Of a stretch of 64,000 bases of DNA, positions 10,185 to 21,240 are shown piece by piece. Below the pieces are notes generated by a model, which searched no databases, was not told the DNA's origin, and worked only from the letters and a program-made list of their open reading frames with translations. Position 1 is the stretch's first letter. The number at the start of each line of letters is the position of its first letter. This DNA comes from Begonia masoniana (taxonomy: Eukaryota > Streptophyta > Magnoliopsida > Cucurbitales > Begoniaceae), in NCBI GenBank assembly GCA_022432975.1, contig CM039503.1, positions 48,525,259-48,589,258 on the forward strand. The letters are read 5' to 3'. The translations under genes were made by a program, and so were the position numbers.

Positions 10185-13100
10185 ATGAAGACTAGAAGTG
10201 GAATTAACCAAGAGCCAAGCCAAGACATGACTCAAGAACTAAACCGGGCTAAGGACATTCCCCAACCCGAGACTCACATCCTTCAAGAAGGAGAGTCTAG
10301 CATACAAGAAGAATTAAATGATCTTAGCGAAAAAATTAACCATATAGGTCAACAACTAAAAGACTTAACCCTTGGCATGAAACACATAATGGAAGTCCTT
10401 AATAAGAAAAGCCCAAATGAAATGTTCCGAGAACCCTCGCCTAGATTTAGACCCAGAAATTCCAGAAGACAATTTCAAGAACCAGATCCAACCTCGGACG
10501 AAGAAAGACTTGAGCATCCTAGGAGAAGAAACCTGTTTTATGAGGATGATGAAGATTGGACATTAGATGAAGAAGAAACTTTTCGCCCAAGTAGACGTAA
10601 AGATTGTGAGGACCTTAGAAATGTCAAGCTACATATACCTTCATTCGACGGAACATGCGATGGAGATACCTTTCTAGAATGGATTGATAAAGTAGAAAAG
10701 GTCTTCGACTACTATGAGTACTCCGATAAAGTGAAGATCCAATTAGTATCCATAGAGCTATCGGGATATGCGGCCCTCTGGTGGTCCAATATTAAGCTCC
10801 AAAGACGACAGATAGGAGATACCTCCATTATTACATGGAGAGCAATGAAGTCACTCATGACTAAGAGATTCATACCCACCCATTACTGTCAAGATCTTTT
10901 CCTTCAAATCCAAAACCTACGATAAGGAACTCGATCTGTTGAGGCTTACCTAGCTGAATTTGAAACTCTAAGGATACGAGTGGATATGGAAGAACCCGAG
11001 GAGCAGGTTATTGCTAGATTCATTCGAGGATTGAATAGAAACATTGGAGATCCAGTAGAAATTCACCCGGTCGAGTCCTTAGATGCAATAGTTCATATGG
11101 CCATGACGATTGAGCGACAGCTCAATAGGAAGAGAAAATCCACCTACCCTCCTAAGTTTACCCCCAAAATTCCTCTCAAGGTCACCCCTAAACCACCCGA
11201 GCCAATCAAGCCCTTCGACAAGGCTGAAGGAAAGAAGCCTTTTAACAATAGTTGGCCACTTAAGGAATCCAGTAGCAAAACCTTAGTCGATAAAGCCAAT
11301 CCACCTCGAGCAAGAGAGATCAAGAGCTATAAATGTCACAGGCTAGGTCATTACATGGCTCAATGTCCAAATCGACGAGTGATGATTATCAAAGAAGATA
11401 CGGGGGAAGTTGAGAGCGAAGATGAACAAGAAGTAGATGACGAAGATGTAGAGGAGAGTGATACTGAGGAAGAAGTTGTGCACGCTCCTGAGGGACCCTT
11501 ATTAATGGTTAGGAGGCGAGTCCTCGTGACTAAGAATTCAGGAGAGGATTGCCAACGTGAGAATATCTTCCATAGTAGATGTTTTATCAAGGATAAGATA
11601 TACTCTTTAATTATAGATTGAGGAAGTTGTGCCAACGTGGCATCTGACGAGTTAGTTAAGAAGTTAGGATTAGAGACAACTACGCATCCCCACCCTTATA
11701 AGTTACGATGGTTAGATGATAGAGATGATGTTAAGGTCTCTCGACAAGTGAGAATAGATTTTGCAATGGGAAAATATCAAGATTCTGTTTTATGCAATGT
11801 CGTGCCCATGAGTGCTAGCCACTTACTTTTAGGACGACCCTGGCAATTTGATCGAAGAGAAAATCACGATGGGTATTCTAACTACTATTCCCTTAAGTTT
11901 GGTGGTAAGACAATTAAGTTAGCACCCCTGACCCCCGAGGAAATATCAAAAGACGATGCCGCTAGAAAAGAAGCAAAGACTAAAGCCAACCTTTATATGA
12001 CTAGATCGGAGATAGAGGCATCGATGCTTCGAGGAGATCCCATTATCCTAGTGCTGTTTCGAGATAGAGTTATGGAGCTAGGAGTAATCCCTGACCCTGT
12101 AAAGAAGTTGCTCAATCAATTCCAAGACGTGTTTCCTGAGGAACTACCGAAAGGATTACCACCTCTACGTGGTATAGAACATCAAATTGACCTCATACCG
12201 AGGGCTAAACTACCTAATAGACCGGCCTATAGAATGAACCCCGAGGAGACCAAGAAACTTCAAGATCAAGTACAAGAATTGTTGGACAAAGGATATATAC
12301 GAGAGTCCATGAGCCCCTGTGCAGTTCCCACACTATTGGTACCTAAGAAAGACGGCACAAAGAGGATGTGTGTTGACAGTCGAGCCGTGAATCAAATTAC
12401 CGTAAAATATAGGTACCCTATTCCTAGGCTCGAGGATATGTTGGACGAGCTCAGTGGAGCCTCAATATTTTCTAAGGTGGACCTTAAGAGTGGTTACCAC
12501 CAAATAAGAATGAAAGAAGGTGACGAGTGGAAGACGACATTTAAGACTAAATATGGGCTTTTTGAGTGGATGGTGATGCCCTTCGGGTTATCTAACGCGC
12601 CCAGTACTTTCATGAGATTTATGCACCATGTGCTAAAAGATTTCCTAGGAAAATTTATTGTTGTCTACTTTGACGATATTTTGGTGTACAGTGTAGATCT
12701 TCCACAACACCTCAACCATCTTAGTTTACTTTTTCAAACCCTTCGAAAAGCTCAATTATTTGGAAATTTAAGCAAATACTCATTCGTGCAAGACAAGGTT
12801 TATTTCCTAGGGTTTATCATTTCTAAAGATGGCATGAAAGCCGATATTGACAAGATCAAGGCCATTAAGGACTGACCTACCCCAAACTCCATAAGTGAAG
12901 TACGTAGCTTCCATGGTCTGGCCTCTTTCTATAGAAGGTTCATAAAAGACTTTAGATCAATAGTCTCACCGCTCACTGATTGCACTAAGAAGGGGAAAGA
13001 GTTTACTTGGACCCCGGCTTGCCAAAAGAGCTTTGAGCTGATCAAAGACAAACTATGCCACTCGCCAGTGTTAGCACTCCCGGATTTTAACAAGGTATTT

Positions 13101-14936
13101 GAAATTAAGAGTGATGCTTCCGGAGTGGGCGTTGGAGCCGTACTCATGCAAGAGGGAAAACCCATTGCATACTTTAGTGAGAAACTGAAAGGAGCCGTGC
13201 TCAATTACTCAACTTACGATAAGGAATTTTATGCCGTTATTAGAGCATTAGAGCATTGGCAACACTACCTCTTATCAAGAGAATTTATTATCTATACTGA
13301 TCACCAAGCTTTGCGATATATCAAGGGTCAGCACAAGTTAAACAAGAGGCATGCTAAATGGGTGGAGTTCTTGGAGAGGTTTCCGTATATTCTGAAATAT
13401 GTTAAAGGAGAGAATAATGTAGGCGCCGATGCACTTTCGAGGAAACGTATTCTTCTTACCAAGTTAGGGACTCGATTCTTTGGGTTTGAATGGATCAAGA
13501 ATAATTATGAATCTGACCCTGGCTTCGGATCTTATTACACTAGGTGCAAAGAAAAGGCCGAAGGAGAATATCGACATATGGACGACTATTTATTAAAAGC
13601 GAAAAAATTATGTATCCCACAAGGGAGTTTATGGCGAAGTCTTGTGAAAGAAGCCCATTGTGGAGGATTAGCGAGTCATTTCAAGGAAAAGAAAACCCTC
13701 GATATGCTTAAAGAACACTTCTATTGGCCACACATGAAAAGAGATGTGCACCGCATGGTGGAGACATGCGTCGTTTGCAAGAAAGCCAAGAGCAAGGTTC
13801 TACCAGAAGGCTTATACATGCCCTTACCCGTTCCCTCACACCCTTGGACTGAAATTAGTATGGACTTCGTTCTAGGATTGCCTCGAACTGCTCGTAATAA
13901 GGATTTGATCATGGTGGTTGTCGATCGATTCTCTAAGATGGCACATTTCATTCCTTGTGCAAAAATGGATGATGCATTCTCTATAGCTGACCTGTTTTTC
14001 AAAGAAATCATTTGCCTGCATGGCATACCGAGTTCCTTTGTGTCGGACCAGGACACTAAATTTTTAAGCTCTTTCTGGACCACTTTGTGGAAGAAGTTTG
14101 GGACAAAGTTGTGTTTTAGTACATCTTTTCACCCCCAAACTGATGGGCAAACAGAAGTTGTTAACAGAACCTTAGGCTCCCTCTTACGCAGTATTGTAGG
14201 TAAAAAACTATCCAGTTGGGATATAGGTCTTCCCGGGTTGGAATTTGCTTACAATCGCATCCTTCATTCCACTACTGAGCAATCGCCCTTTGAGGTTGCC
14301 TATGGGTTTAATCCTTGTACACGGTTGGACCTAGTTCCTTTGCCATTTACTGAACTAGCCAACCCATCAGGAGCGAGCAAGGCTGAACAAATTAAGAAAT
14401 TACATGAGAGCGTGCGTCAAGCTATCAAGGAGAGAAACACGAGCGTGGCCAAGCGAGTTAATAAAGGTCGAAAATAAGTTATCTTCAAAGAAGGAGATTT
14501 GGTTTGGTTGCACCTACGAAAAGATAGATTCCCCGACAAAAGGAAATCTAAGCTTCTTCCCCGTGCTGATGGTCCCTTCAAAGTGTTGCAGAGGATCAAT
14601 AACAATGCTTATAAGATTGAACTGCCAGGAGATTACGGAGTATCGGCAAGGTTCAACGCCATGGACCTCTCACCCTATATAAGCGATGAAGAAAACTCTG
14701 AGAGGCCTGAATTAAAGGATTTGAGGCCAAATCCTCAATCACCTGGGGAGGATGTTGTGCCCCATAGGCCCATTACACGATCTCAGGCCCGAATCCATAA
14801 CTTAACTAACACACTTGTCTTTTTTGCAGGTTATGAATCGTGTGAAGACTTGGAGGACGCCGTGGCTGACTTGAAGTGGGAGACTAAACCTGGAGATGTT
14901 GACCAACCGAAGCACCTCCTCATGTGGAAGGACTAG
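10185..14936 (+). pseudogene. Gag-Pol polyprotein of the CRM-like element, four in-frame stops
   Basis: A single frame of 1584 codons encodes gag, protease, reverse transcriptase, RNase H and integrase. Gag (about aa 1-480) has a zinc knuckle at aa ~381-395 whose first Cys is Ser. The protease active-site Asp (LIID, ~aa 478) is followed directly by a stop. Reverse transcriptase shows KVDLKSGYHQI and the catalytic YFDD (aa ~828). RNase H shows DASGVG, YDKE and YTDHQ. Integrase shows an HHCC finger (AHCGGL...CVVCKK), the D-D-E residues (SMDFVLG, VSDQDTKF, QTEVVNRT) and a GDLVWLH...GPF C-terminal module. The last ~60 codons lie inside the 3' LTR. Stops are at 10923 (TAA), 11619 (TGA), 12873 (TGA) and 14475 (TAA). 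No frameshift was seen. Confidence 0.9.
14718..14752 (+). promoter_or_regulatory. Polypurine tract region of the CRM-like element
   Basis: GATTTGAGG, one base, CAAATCCTCAA, then ACCTGGGGAGGA immediately before the 3' LTR at 14753. It is nearly identical to the same site in the surrounding non-autonomous element (6517-6560, minus). Confidence 0.8.
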
Positions 14937-15667
14937 AGAGGCGGCCTAATGCTCATATGGGAATTTGTCTTCCCGAGCTGTGATGTTTGTACTTTTTTAT
15001 TTAAGACTTATTGGCAAACGTTGGCCTTTTTTGTTAATCTTATTATATGCATGCATGATTAGGCATTTTAGGATTAGATGAATGTTAAGCTTAGTTGGTG
15101 GTTAGCTTATGGTTTGACCCACTTGATGTTGAAGACATGGCTTGCCCAAATAAAGGCCCAAGCCCAACTCACTCAAAACCCTAGCCCACCATTAGGACTA
15201 TATATTCATGGCATTGGTGATTGTAACTTTTGGTTGATTTTATGAGCATCCGCGGATTTGTCTTCTCTCGATAGAAGAAACTTGGAGCGAGGAGCTACCA
15301 AGGTAAGCTCGGTTGACAACGACCGAGGTTGCGCCCCCGAAAACCGATCTTCAAGCTTGGTAGCTTGTAAGAACGGAATTGCCATCTTCTTCTCCTTTCT
15401 TTCGAGATCGGAAAACGGCAAGAAGTGACCTAACCGATTCCTTGAATCGAGTTCTCTTCCTTGGAAGAAAACTCTTGCCAAAACGCTCCAAATAGCGATT
15501 ATTGGCCAATTCTCGGAAACATTCGATATTTCGTTTTCGTTTCAATCCGAGCACGTTTAATATTTTGTTTACATTTATTTTTATCGGATCTGTTGGATCT
15601 GTGTTTCAAGGAAGCTAACGATCTTCTTTTCGAGCTTAGAGTTGTCTTTGCAGGTCGAAGCTCAACA
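14753..15667 (+). repeat. 3' LTR of the CRM-like element (915 bp)
   Basis: Partner of 8408-9290. The last part of the polyprotein frame (to 14936) reads into it. It is followed by the GCAAC duplication at 15668-15672. Confidence 0.92.
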
Positions 15668-15702
15668 GCAACTCCTAAAATTTCAACTTGAGCATTTTCC
15701 TT

Positions 15703-16482
15703 TTACTCACAATAATCATCTTTCTCCTCAAATATGGGATTCTCCATAGGGTAAATGATCTCTTGTTTCTCTTCTTCACTAAGGGAATCCTTAATAGACT
15801 CAAGGAAAGGTTGCACTAGGGGGATGGATGGCTCTAATATGGGAGGAATGCTAGGATTAGGCAATGAGCTTCTCTCCTTTAGGGAGTAACTTGGAGCAAA
15901 CCTAGTTTCAACTAAATACTTCAACAATCTCCAAGTGGTTACTTCTTCCTTGACTCCTAACCTATGTTCTTCCTTAAGATTTTCCCACCATAAATTAGCT
16001 AGACCATTTAGACAAAATGTGGCTATTTGAAATTTCCTTCTTTCGGAATAACCATGTTCCTCAAACAAACCATCTATTTCTCTTAACCATGTAAGACATT
16101 CTAGGCTGATCGTGTAACCATCATAAGTAGAGAATGACACACCTAAGGACCTCTCATTTACTTTGGGAATTCTAGGTTTAGACTTCTCGTGCTCGGTTCT
16201 ATCCCTAAGGTGTCCACTAGATTGAGTGCTTCTCGGGTTTTCTCCTATCCTCCTAGGGGGAGTTTGAGTGAAACCATCATGATCATTCCTTTCTAACCAT
16301 TGGCTTATACTTCTAAGTTGATGGTCTAAATCCATGCATTGTTGGCTAAGGTTTAGGAACTTTCCAACCAAGCCTTTAATTTGTGTTGGCAAGTTTGGCT
16401 CACCATTGCTCGGTTTAGGAGCTTTGGTAGTGTGGCTTGTGTAGCCTTGATTTTGGCTATATGATTTGCCAAAACTTGACAT
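15703..16482 (-). pseudogene. Gag of the non-autonomous LTR element
   Basis: A 259-residue frame that starts MSSFGKSYSQNQ and contains the retrotransposon gag core: LTWLREIDGLFEEHGYSE, then LANLWWENLK and TTWRLLKYLVETRFAPSY (about aa 128-200). This is the same architecture as the gag of the nested CRM-like element (LEWIDKVEKVFDYYEYSD, ALWWSNI). No zinc knuckle is visible. A TAA at 15703 ends it, and the same register continues at 8093-8407 beyond the nested insertion. The role would be capsid formation; the enzymes must come from another element. Confidence 0.75.
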
Positions 16483-18416
16483 CTCTTTTCCACTTAAAAC
16501 ACAGCATTAAAGTTCATGGAAATACTAAGCAAACTTCAAAACATGTATGCATATGATAGAATTCAATTAAAGCAAAGAAAGTGAAAGCAACTTTTAGCAA
16601 TGTACTTAATTTTACTAAAAAAAGCAACTTTCAACTATGCTTAAACTAACAAGTACCAATACTTCATGATTCAATGATATACCATAAGTTAAGATGATAT
16701 AATTTGTATGCCTCAATGTCCAAAATCAGCAAATAACAACATAAGCAAAAGATTAATTCTCAATTAGCACAAAATGGCACAAAACAACAATTAAAGAGCA
16801 CCAAGATTAAAACACAGAATTATGCACAATTTTAATGTTCACTTGCAGCTCATTACCAACCAAAATTAGATGCATTTGATAGCACTTTTAATCCTTATAA
16901 CATAGGAGAATAATTTAGCAAAAATCGGTGCAAGAACATTGGTGCAATATCTTAGCAAATTTTAGATTGTGGCATGCTCTCGGTTTTAATGTGATTCTTT
17001 TAGTTTTCATGAAATTAACATGTGATGAAAGTAACCATCAATTACATGGACTAGAAATCAAATTCAAATATGCTTTTAAATTCAAACACAGTCAGCAAAT
17101 AAGATGGTCCATGCATCAACATCAAATTTGCCATTTTAGGAAACCAAACATGCTCTAAAAAAAACAGCTTTTGTGTCACAACCTTTCTTGGCAACCACAG
17201 CAAAGCAGCAGCTAAATCTTGATTAATTGAGGCTAACTTCAACCTAAAATGAGTCTAATACATGCTGGAAGAAAGTTAACACAATAATAAAGTAGCACAT
17301 AAAAAGTGGTCCCCTTAGTTCTTACCACTTTTGGAAAGAACACATGCTGTTTTGCAAAAACAGAATATGATTTAACAATTTTAGCATAATCAGCAATACA
17401 AGCACATAAAGTAAGATGTTAAAAAGTATTATTCAACCTAAAGGATGCTCAAACAAGCTGTGAAAATTTCGTGGCTCATTATGGTGAAAACAGCAACAAA
17501 CCAAGCAAGGAAAACAAGCAGAATTTTGTATTCCCTAAAAAAAAAACAGTTTTGTAGCAATTTTTACTCTTGGTTTCTAAATCAGAATATTATCCCAAAT
17601 TTAATGCAATGATTTAGCAAGATTAATCCTCATATTTCATAGATCATTAGCATAAAAAATAAGTGAAAATTTCGTGGCTCATTATGGTGAAAACAACAAC
17701 AAACCAAGCAAGGAAAACAAGCATAATTTTGTATTCCCTAAAAAAAAAACAGTTTTGTAGAAATTTTTACTCTTGGTTTTTAGCAAGCTTAATCCCCAAA
17801 TTTTCGTGTCATCTTAAACAGATCAAATATCAATATGTTAACATTCATTAGCAAGAGGATAACGTAAATAAAGAATACTCAAAAGGCGTTACAATTAGAG
17901 GCCAAATTTTGGACAAATCAGGTGTCCAAGTAGTGCAACAATTGGTCATGTCCATTATCTACAAAATGAACACCAATCGTGAGCAACCAACTCAAACAGC
18001 AAGCCAATCACAATATTTAGAGTTTATACTTTTAAACTTATGTAGGGAACATGCTCTTTTGATGGCTGGAAAAGGGATAAAACAGTAGCACAAGTGGCAA
18101 TACAAAAAGGGAAATAAAAACAGCAAGTACTAAAAGTTGTTAGCAAATGTTTAACCAAAAGAGGAAGTTATTTGCAGCACAAAAATGGAGTTTATGGAGT
18201 GATATTTCTTCATGCTTAGATGGTTAACAACTCAAGAAACATGCTGGAGATGATTTGAACTTAAAAGAAATCGAAAACAAAACACAAAACAGCAAGCACA
18301 ACAATAAACCGATTAGATGAGTAATGAAAACCCGGTTTTGAGTTTTAAGGTGCAGCCATTAAAATGGGTTTGGAAAACAAAACCAGCTCGATTTCTAGCA
18401 CACATGGGAAGCCATT
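16483..18416 (-). other. Long leader of the non-autonomous element, with ~120-bp direct repeat
   Basis: About 1.9 kb between the primer site and gag without a coding frame, A/C-rich on the plus strand with many AAACAGCAA-like words. A ~120-bp segment containing TTTCGTGGCTCATTATGG at 17460-17579 recurs at 17663-17780. Confidence 0.6.
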
Positions 18417-18432
18417 CATGGCTCTCATACCA
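18417..18432 (-). promoter_or_regulatory. Primer binding site of the non-autonomous element
   Basis: Minus strand reads TGGTATGAGAGCCATG just after the 5' LTR end at 18435. It matches the initiator tRNA-Met site with one change (C to G at position 7). Confidence 0.8.
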
Positions 18433-18434
18433 CA

Positions 18435-20626
18435 TGACATGATTCCGCCTATAAAGGGCTCGTGTTTCTACCCACAACAATCGATTAGCAAAGAAACAGA
18501 AAAATAGAAAAACCAGCAAATACCAACAGTGATTTAACCAACCAAACGATATCCAAATTCAACAAAATATTAAGGGGTTCTTTGAATGCAAGTTACAATT
18601 ATGTCCTTAAATTTTCAGGTCCAGATGATGGGTAAATCAAAAGTTACAAGGAGAACACCAGATGCTGTCCGATAAGCAATATTTTGTAAGCTTTCGGCAT
18701 ACACTCTTCCATAGAAGAATGGCAGCAAATGGAACGGGTTAATGGCCACCTTCTTCGTGTATCCTACTCTGAAAAGAGAGGGAAGAAGCGTGGAGCAATA
18801 GCTATTCAAGCAACCGTGGGCTTGAAAGCGTAAAGGAGAGAACTCCTTCTCGGTTATTGACCGAACCGAGCCTTACCATTCACCGGTCTTCAAGCTCTAA
18901 GCACTAAGCCGAAATTAGGTTATTCTCATAGCATCAACAACAATTACAAGCACCAATAACCATGAATTTATAGACCTAAGGTGGGCTGGTTGTTGGGTTG
19001 GGCTTGGGTTGCAAAAAGGGGCCATTATGTGTGGCCAATATTGGGCTTGTCTCCATTCTTTGGCCCAAGTTGGATTCTTTCCATTTCCTTTGCTTCAACC
19101 AACTTCCAACCACCATCTAACTTAACATACTGTAGGAACGTGATTGTCTAAGAGGGGGGGGGGGGGGGTGAATTAGAAATTACTTGCCCTAATTAATTTT
19201 ATGCAATGTAAATTATGTTTATATGTTCTTCTCTCTTTATATGAGATTACTCAAATAATCGCAAACAAGTCAAAGTAAAAGAGAGAGAGAGAAAAATGAC
19301 ACCAGAGTTTTTAACGTGGTTCGGCCAATCCTGCCTACGTCCATGCTCTAAGGCTCCCCGTTGAAGATTCCTTTCTTCTCCTCTCGAGAAAACTAGATCG
19401 AATTCACGGACGTCGATCTACTGCCTTTTACACTTTGATTGATCTTCACGGGCATCAATCACGGCCTTACAACTTTTACAAGATAGAAGTATTGAGCACA
19501 AATGCTACACTCTCTCAAAGAGATAAATCTCAAGTTTTAGGGCAGAGAGAGAGGTTTACAGACTTTTTGCTAAAAAGCTCGTAGGAGTATTTTGTTACTG
19601 TTCAATCGATTGGCAAAAAGTTGTTCTCCTGAGCTTCATTCTTTCTTTTATACTCTATCTATAATTTGCCTTTCATCCATAGAGGTCTTTGTCGCCATAC
19701 GAAAATATGACCGTTGGAGAGCTTTCGTTCACAGAAAAATAGTCGTTTGAATTCTGGAGTCACTATCGCTCGTGGTCTTTAAAGTCTTGACGATTGAGTC
19801 TGTTTTGACATTGGACGACTGCGTCTTTCATTGGCGTGGACGACAGAGTCTTTCCTTTGAGCGTGGACGACAACGTCTTTCCTTTGAACGTGGATGACTG
19901 CATCTTTCTTTCGAACGTGGACGACTGCGTCTTTCTTTTACATGGACAACTGAGACCTTGGACGTTTACGTCTTTCTCTGTTTTCTTTTCACGTGGACGA
20001 TTGACTTCGGCATGACTGTGGACACTTGATTTTGACTGAAATCACCTGACATTCACGTGATACTATGGATGATTGATTTCCACAAACTACTTCGTTTATT
20101 TATGTTTTCTTTCATGTGGACAATTGCCTTCCACAGACTATTAACACTTAGCCAAAATTGTTAGAAAACATAATACCATTTTCAAGGGCATTTCCAGATA
20201 AATACAATTTATATCATAATTCAATTATGCAGTCTATGAATTTCAAATTAATCATTAGTTCACCAATATCATGTTAATCATAATAATCCAGATTAAACAT
20301 AATCATAAAAAATATGGTTACTTAAACGCATTTAAGCTAACACATACATCTAATCGAAATGCCTAAGGATGCACGCTTTAATAATTCCTTACAATAAGAC
20401 CATTGTTTGCCAAATTAAATACACAAAAATAACCAATAGAATATTTATAATATTCGATTACAATGAGTTGAATTTAGGGATGACAAATTCCCTCTTTATC
20501 TTCATGCTTCTAATCCAAGCCTTTAAATATTCAACTCCTACAAAATAAGAAGCAAATACATTAATAAATTCGTCTTTGTCAATAAACGCACTTACCTTGA
20601 TTGACGATGGGGCCTTGGGCACATCA
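18435..20626 (-). repeat. 5' LTR of the non-autonomous element, interrupted by a copia solo LTR
   Basis: Minus strand starts TGATGTGCCC at 20626 and ends ATCATGTCA at 18435. Removing 19131-20347 leaves 975 bp, which aligns with the 3' LTR. Motifs such as CACCAATAACCATGAATTTA and GGTTGGGCTTGGG are shared with the LTR of the CRM-like element. Confidence 0.88.
19131..20342 (-). mobile_element. Copia solo LTR (1212 bp), TSD CATAC
   Basis: Minus strand starts TGTTAGCTTAAATGCG at 20342 and ends CACGTTCCTACA at 19131, the same termini as the copia LTR at 54681-55965. CATAC duplications lie at 19126-19130 and 20343-20347. It carries a degenerate ~28-bp minisatellite with GTGGACGACTGCGTC words (19755-19960) and a 17-18-nt G run near 19151-19168 in the region homologous to the LTR end. 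Confidence 0.9.
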
Positions 20627-20631
20627 GGTCA

Positions 20632-20804
20632 CAAACGGTCACACTTAAATTTCAATTTTTTAGACAAAACTTACTTATACAGTACAATTACACCACTAAT
20701 ATTTGACAAGAATAACAAAAATAACAATTGGAAATGTAATTACCAAAACAATATAATTACAAAAATACCCCTATTTTGAAATAACAATTAGAAATGTATT
20801 ATAC
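20632..20804 (-). other. MULE intron, right half
   Basis: AT-rich sequence between the donor at 20804 and the GGTCA duplication. Together with 5432-5564 it would form the intron into which the 15-kb element inserted. Confidence 0.5.
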
Positions 20805-21240
20805 CTTTTGTCGATCGAAAATTATCCACATGCGCCCTAATTTAGTGTTTTGGTCTCTCTTCAATATTTGCAAGAACCACGTCCATGTGTCCGTGCACTC
20901 TTTTTTGACGTTGCCAACAGAAGCGGGATATATTCCATCGTTGCTATCAATACTAACGGCTGTGAGTAATTGACCAGGACACGAGCCCTTAAGATGACAA
21001 CCATCCAAGCATATATCAGAGCGATCGTACTGCAACAAACTTACCTTGGAAGCAGCCATGCATATATACATTCTTTGACATACCAATGAATCATGTCTCA
21101 TCTCATAAGTATGCACTTGTAATGTGCTACCTGAATTTGATCTATATATTTTTGTTGCGTACGACTAGACTAGCTTGTATTGTTCATCGCCCTTGTCTTC
21201 GTTAATTGTTCGAGCTACGCTTCTTGCTCTTTTTGGCAAT
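20805..21240 (-). pseudogene. MULE transposase, catalytic-domain exon, 5' side cut
   Basis: Minus-strand translation contains SDICLDGCHLKGSCPGQLL, AVSIDSNDGIYPASVG, TWTWFLQILKRD and MWIIFDRQK, the signature order of the MULE transposase domain (first catalytic Asp in LDGCHLKG, second region before WFL). The exon ends AAAG|GTATAAT, a good donor, at 20804. The reading is interrupted at 21240 by the solo LTR 21241-25126 and resumes at 25132. The downstream exon is at 4505-5431 beyond the 15-kb element. Confidence 0.8.

Larger units (their letters stand above)
8408..15667 (+). mobile_element. CRM-like Ty3/gypsy (chromovirus) LTR retrotransposon, full length (7260 bp), TSD GCAAC
   Basis: LTRs 8408-9290 and 14753-15667, primer site 9293-9309, one gag-pol frame 10185-14936, a polypurine tract before 14753, and perfect GCAAC duplications at 8403-8407 and 15668-15672. 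The reverse transcriptase, RNase H and integrase regions read like centromeric (CRM/CRR) chromoviruses, and the gag-pol frame runs into the 3' LTR, as reported for that clade. It is inserted in the gag region of the non-autonomous element, in the opposite orientation. Four in-frame stops disable it, and its LTRs differ by an indel of about 30 bp and scattered substitutions. Confidence 0.92.
5570..20626 (-). mobile_element. Non-autonomous gag-bearing LTR retrotransposon (15.06 kb with nested insertions), TSD GGTCA
   Basis: Two homologous LTRs, 5570-6516 and 18435-20626, bound the element, and GGTCA duplications flank it at 5565-5569 and 20627-20631. On the minus strand the 5' LTR is the right one, a tRNA-Met-like primer site follows at 18417-18432 (TGGTATGAGAGCCATG), gag starts at 16482, and a polypurine tract (GGGGAGGA) precedes the left LTR at 6517. 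No protease, reverse transcriptase or integrase reading is visible on the minus strand; the only pol present belongs to the nested plus-strand element at 8408-15667. A copia solo LTR (19131-20342) sits in the 5' LTR. The element itself lies in an intron of the MULE gene. Confidence 0.9.

Noticed and set aside
16928..17242. Small frames in the leader of the non-autonomous element
   Set aside because: Low-complexity A/C-rich leader, no motif, overlapping frames on both strands.
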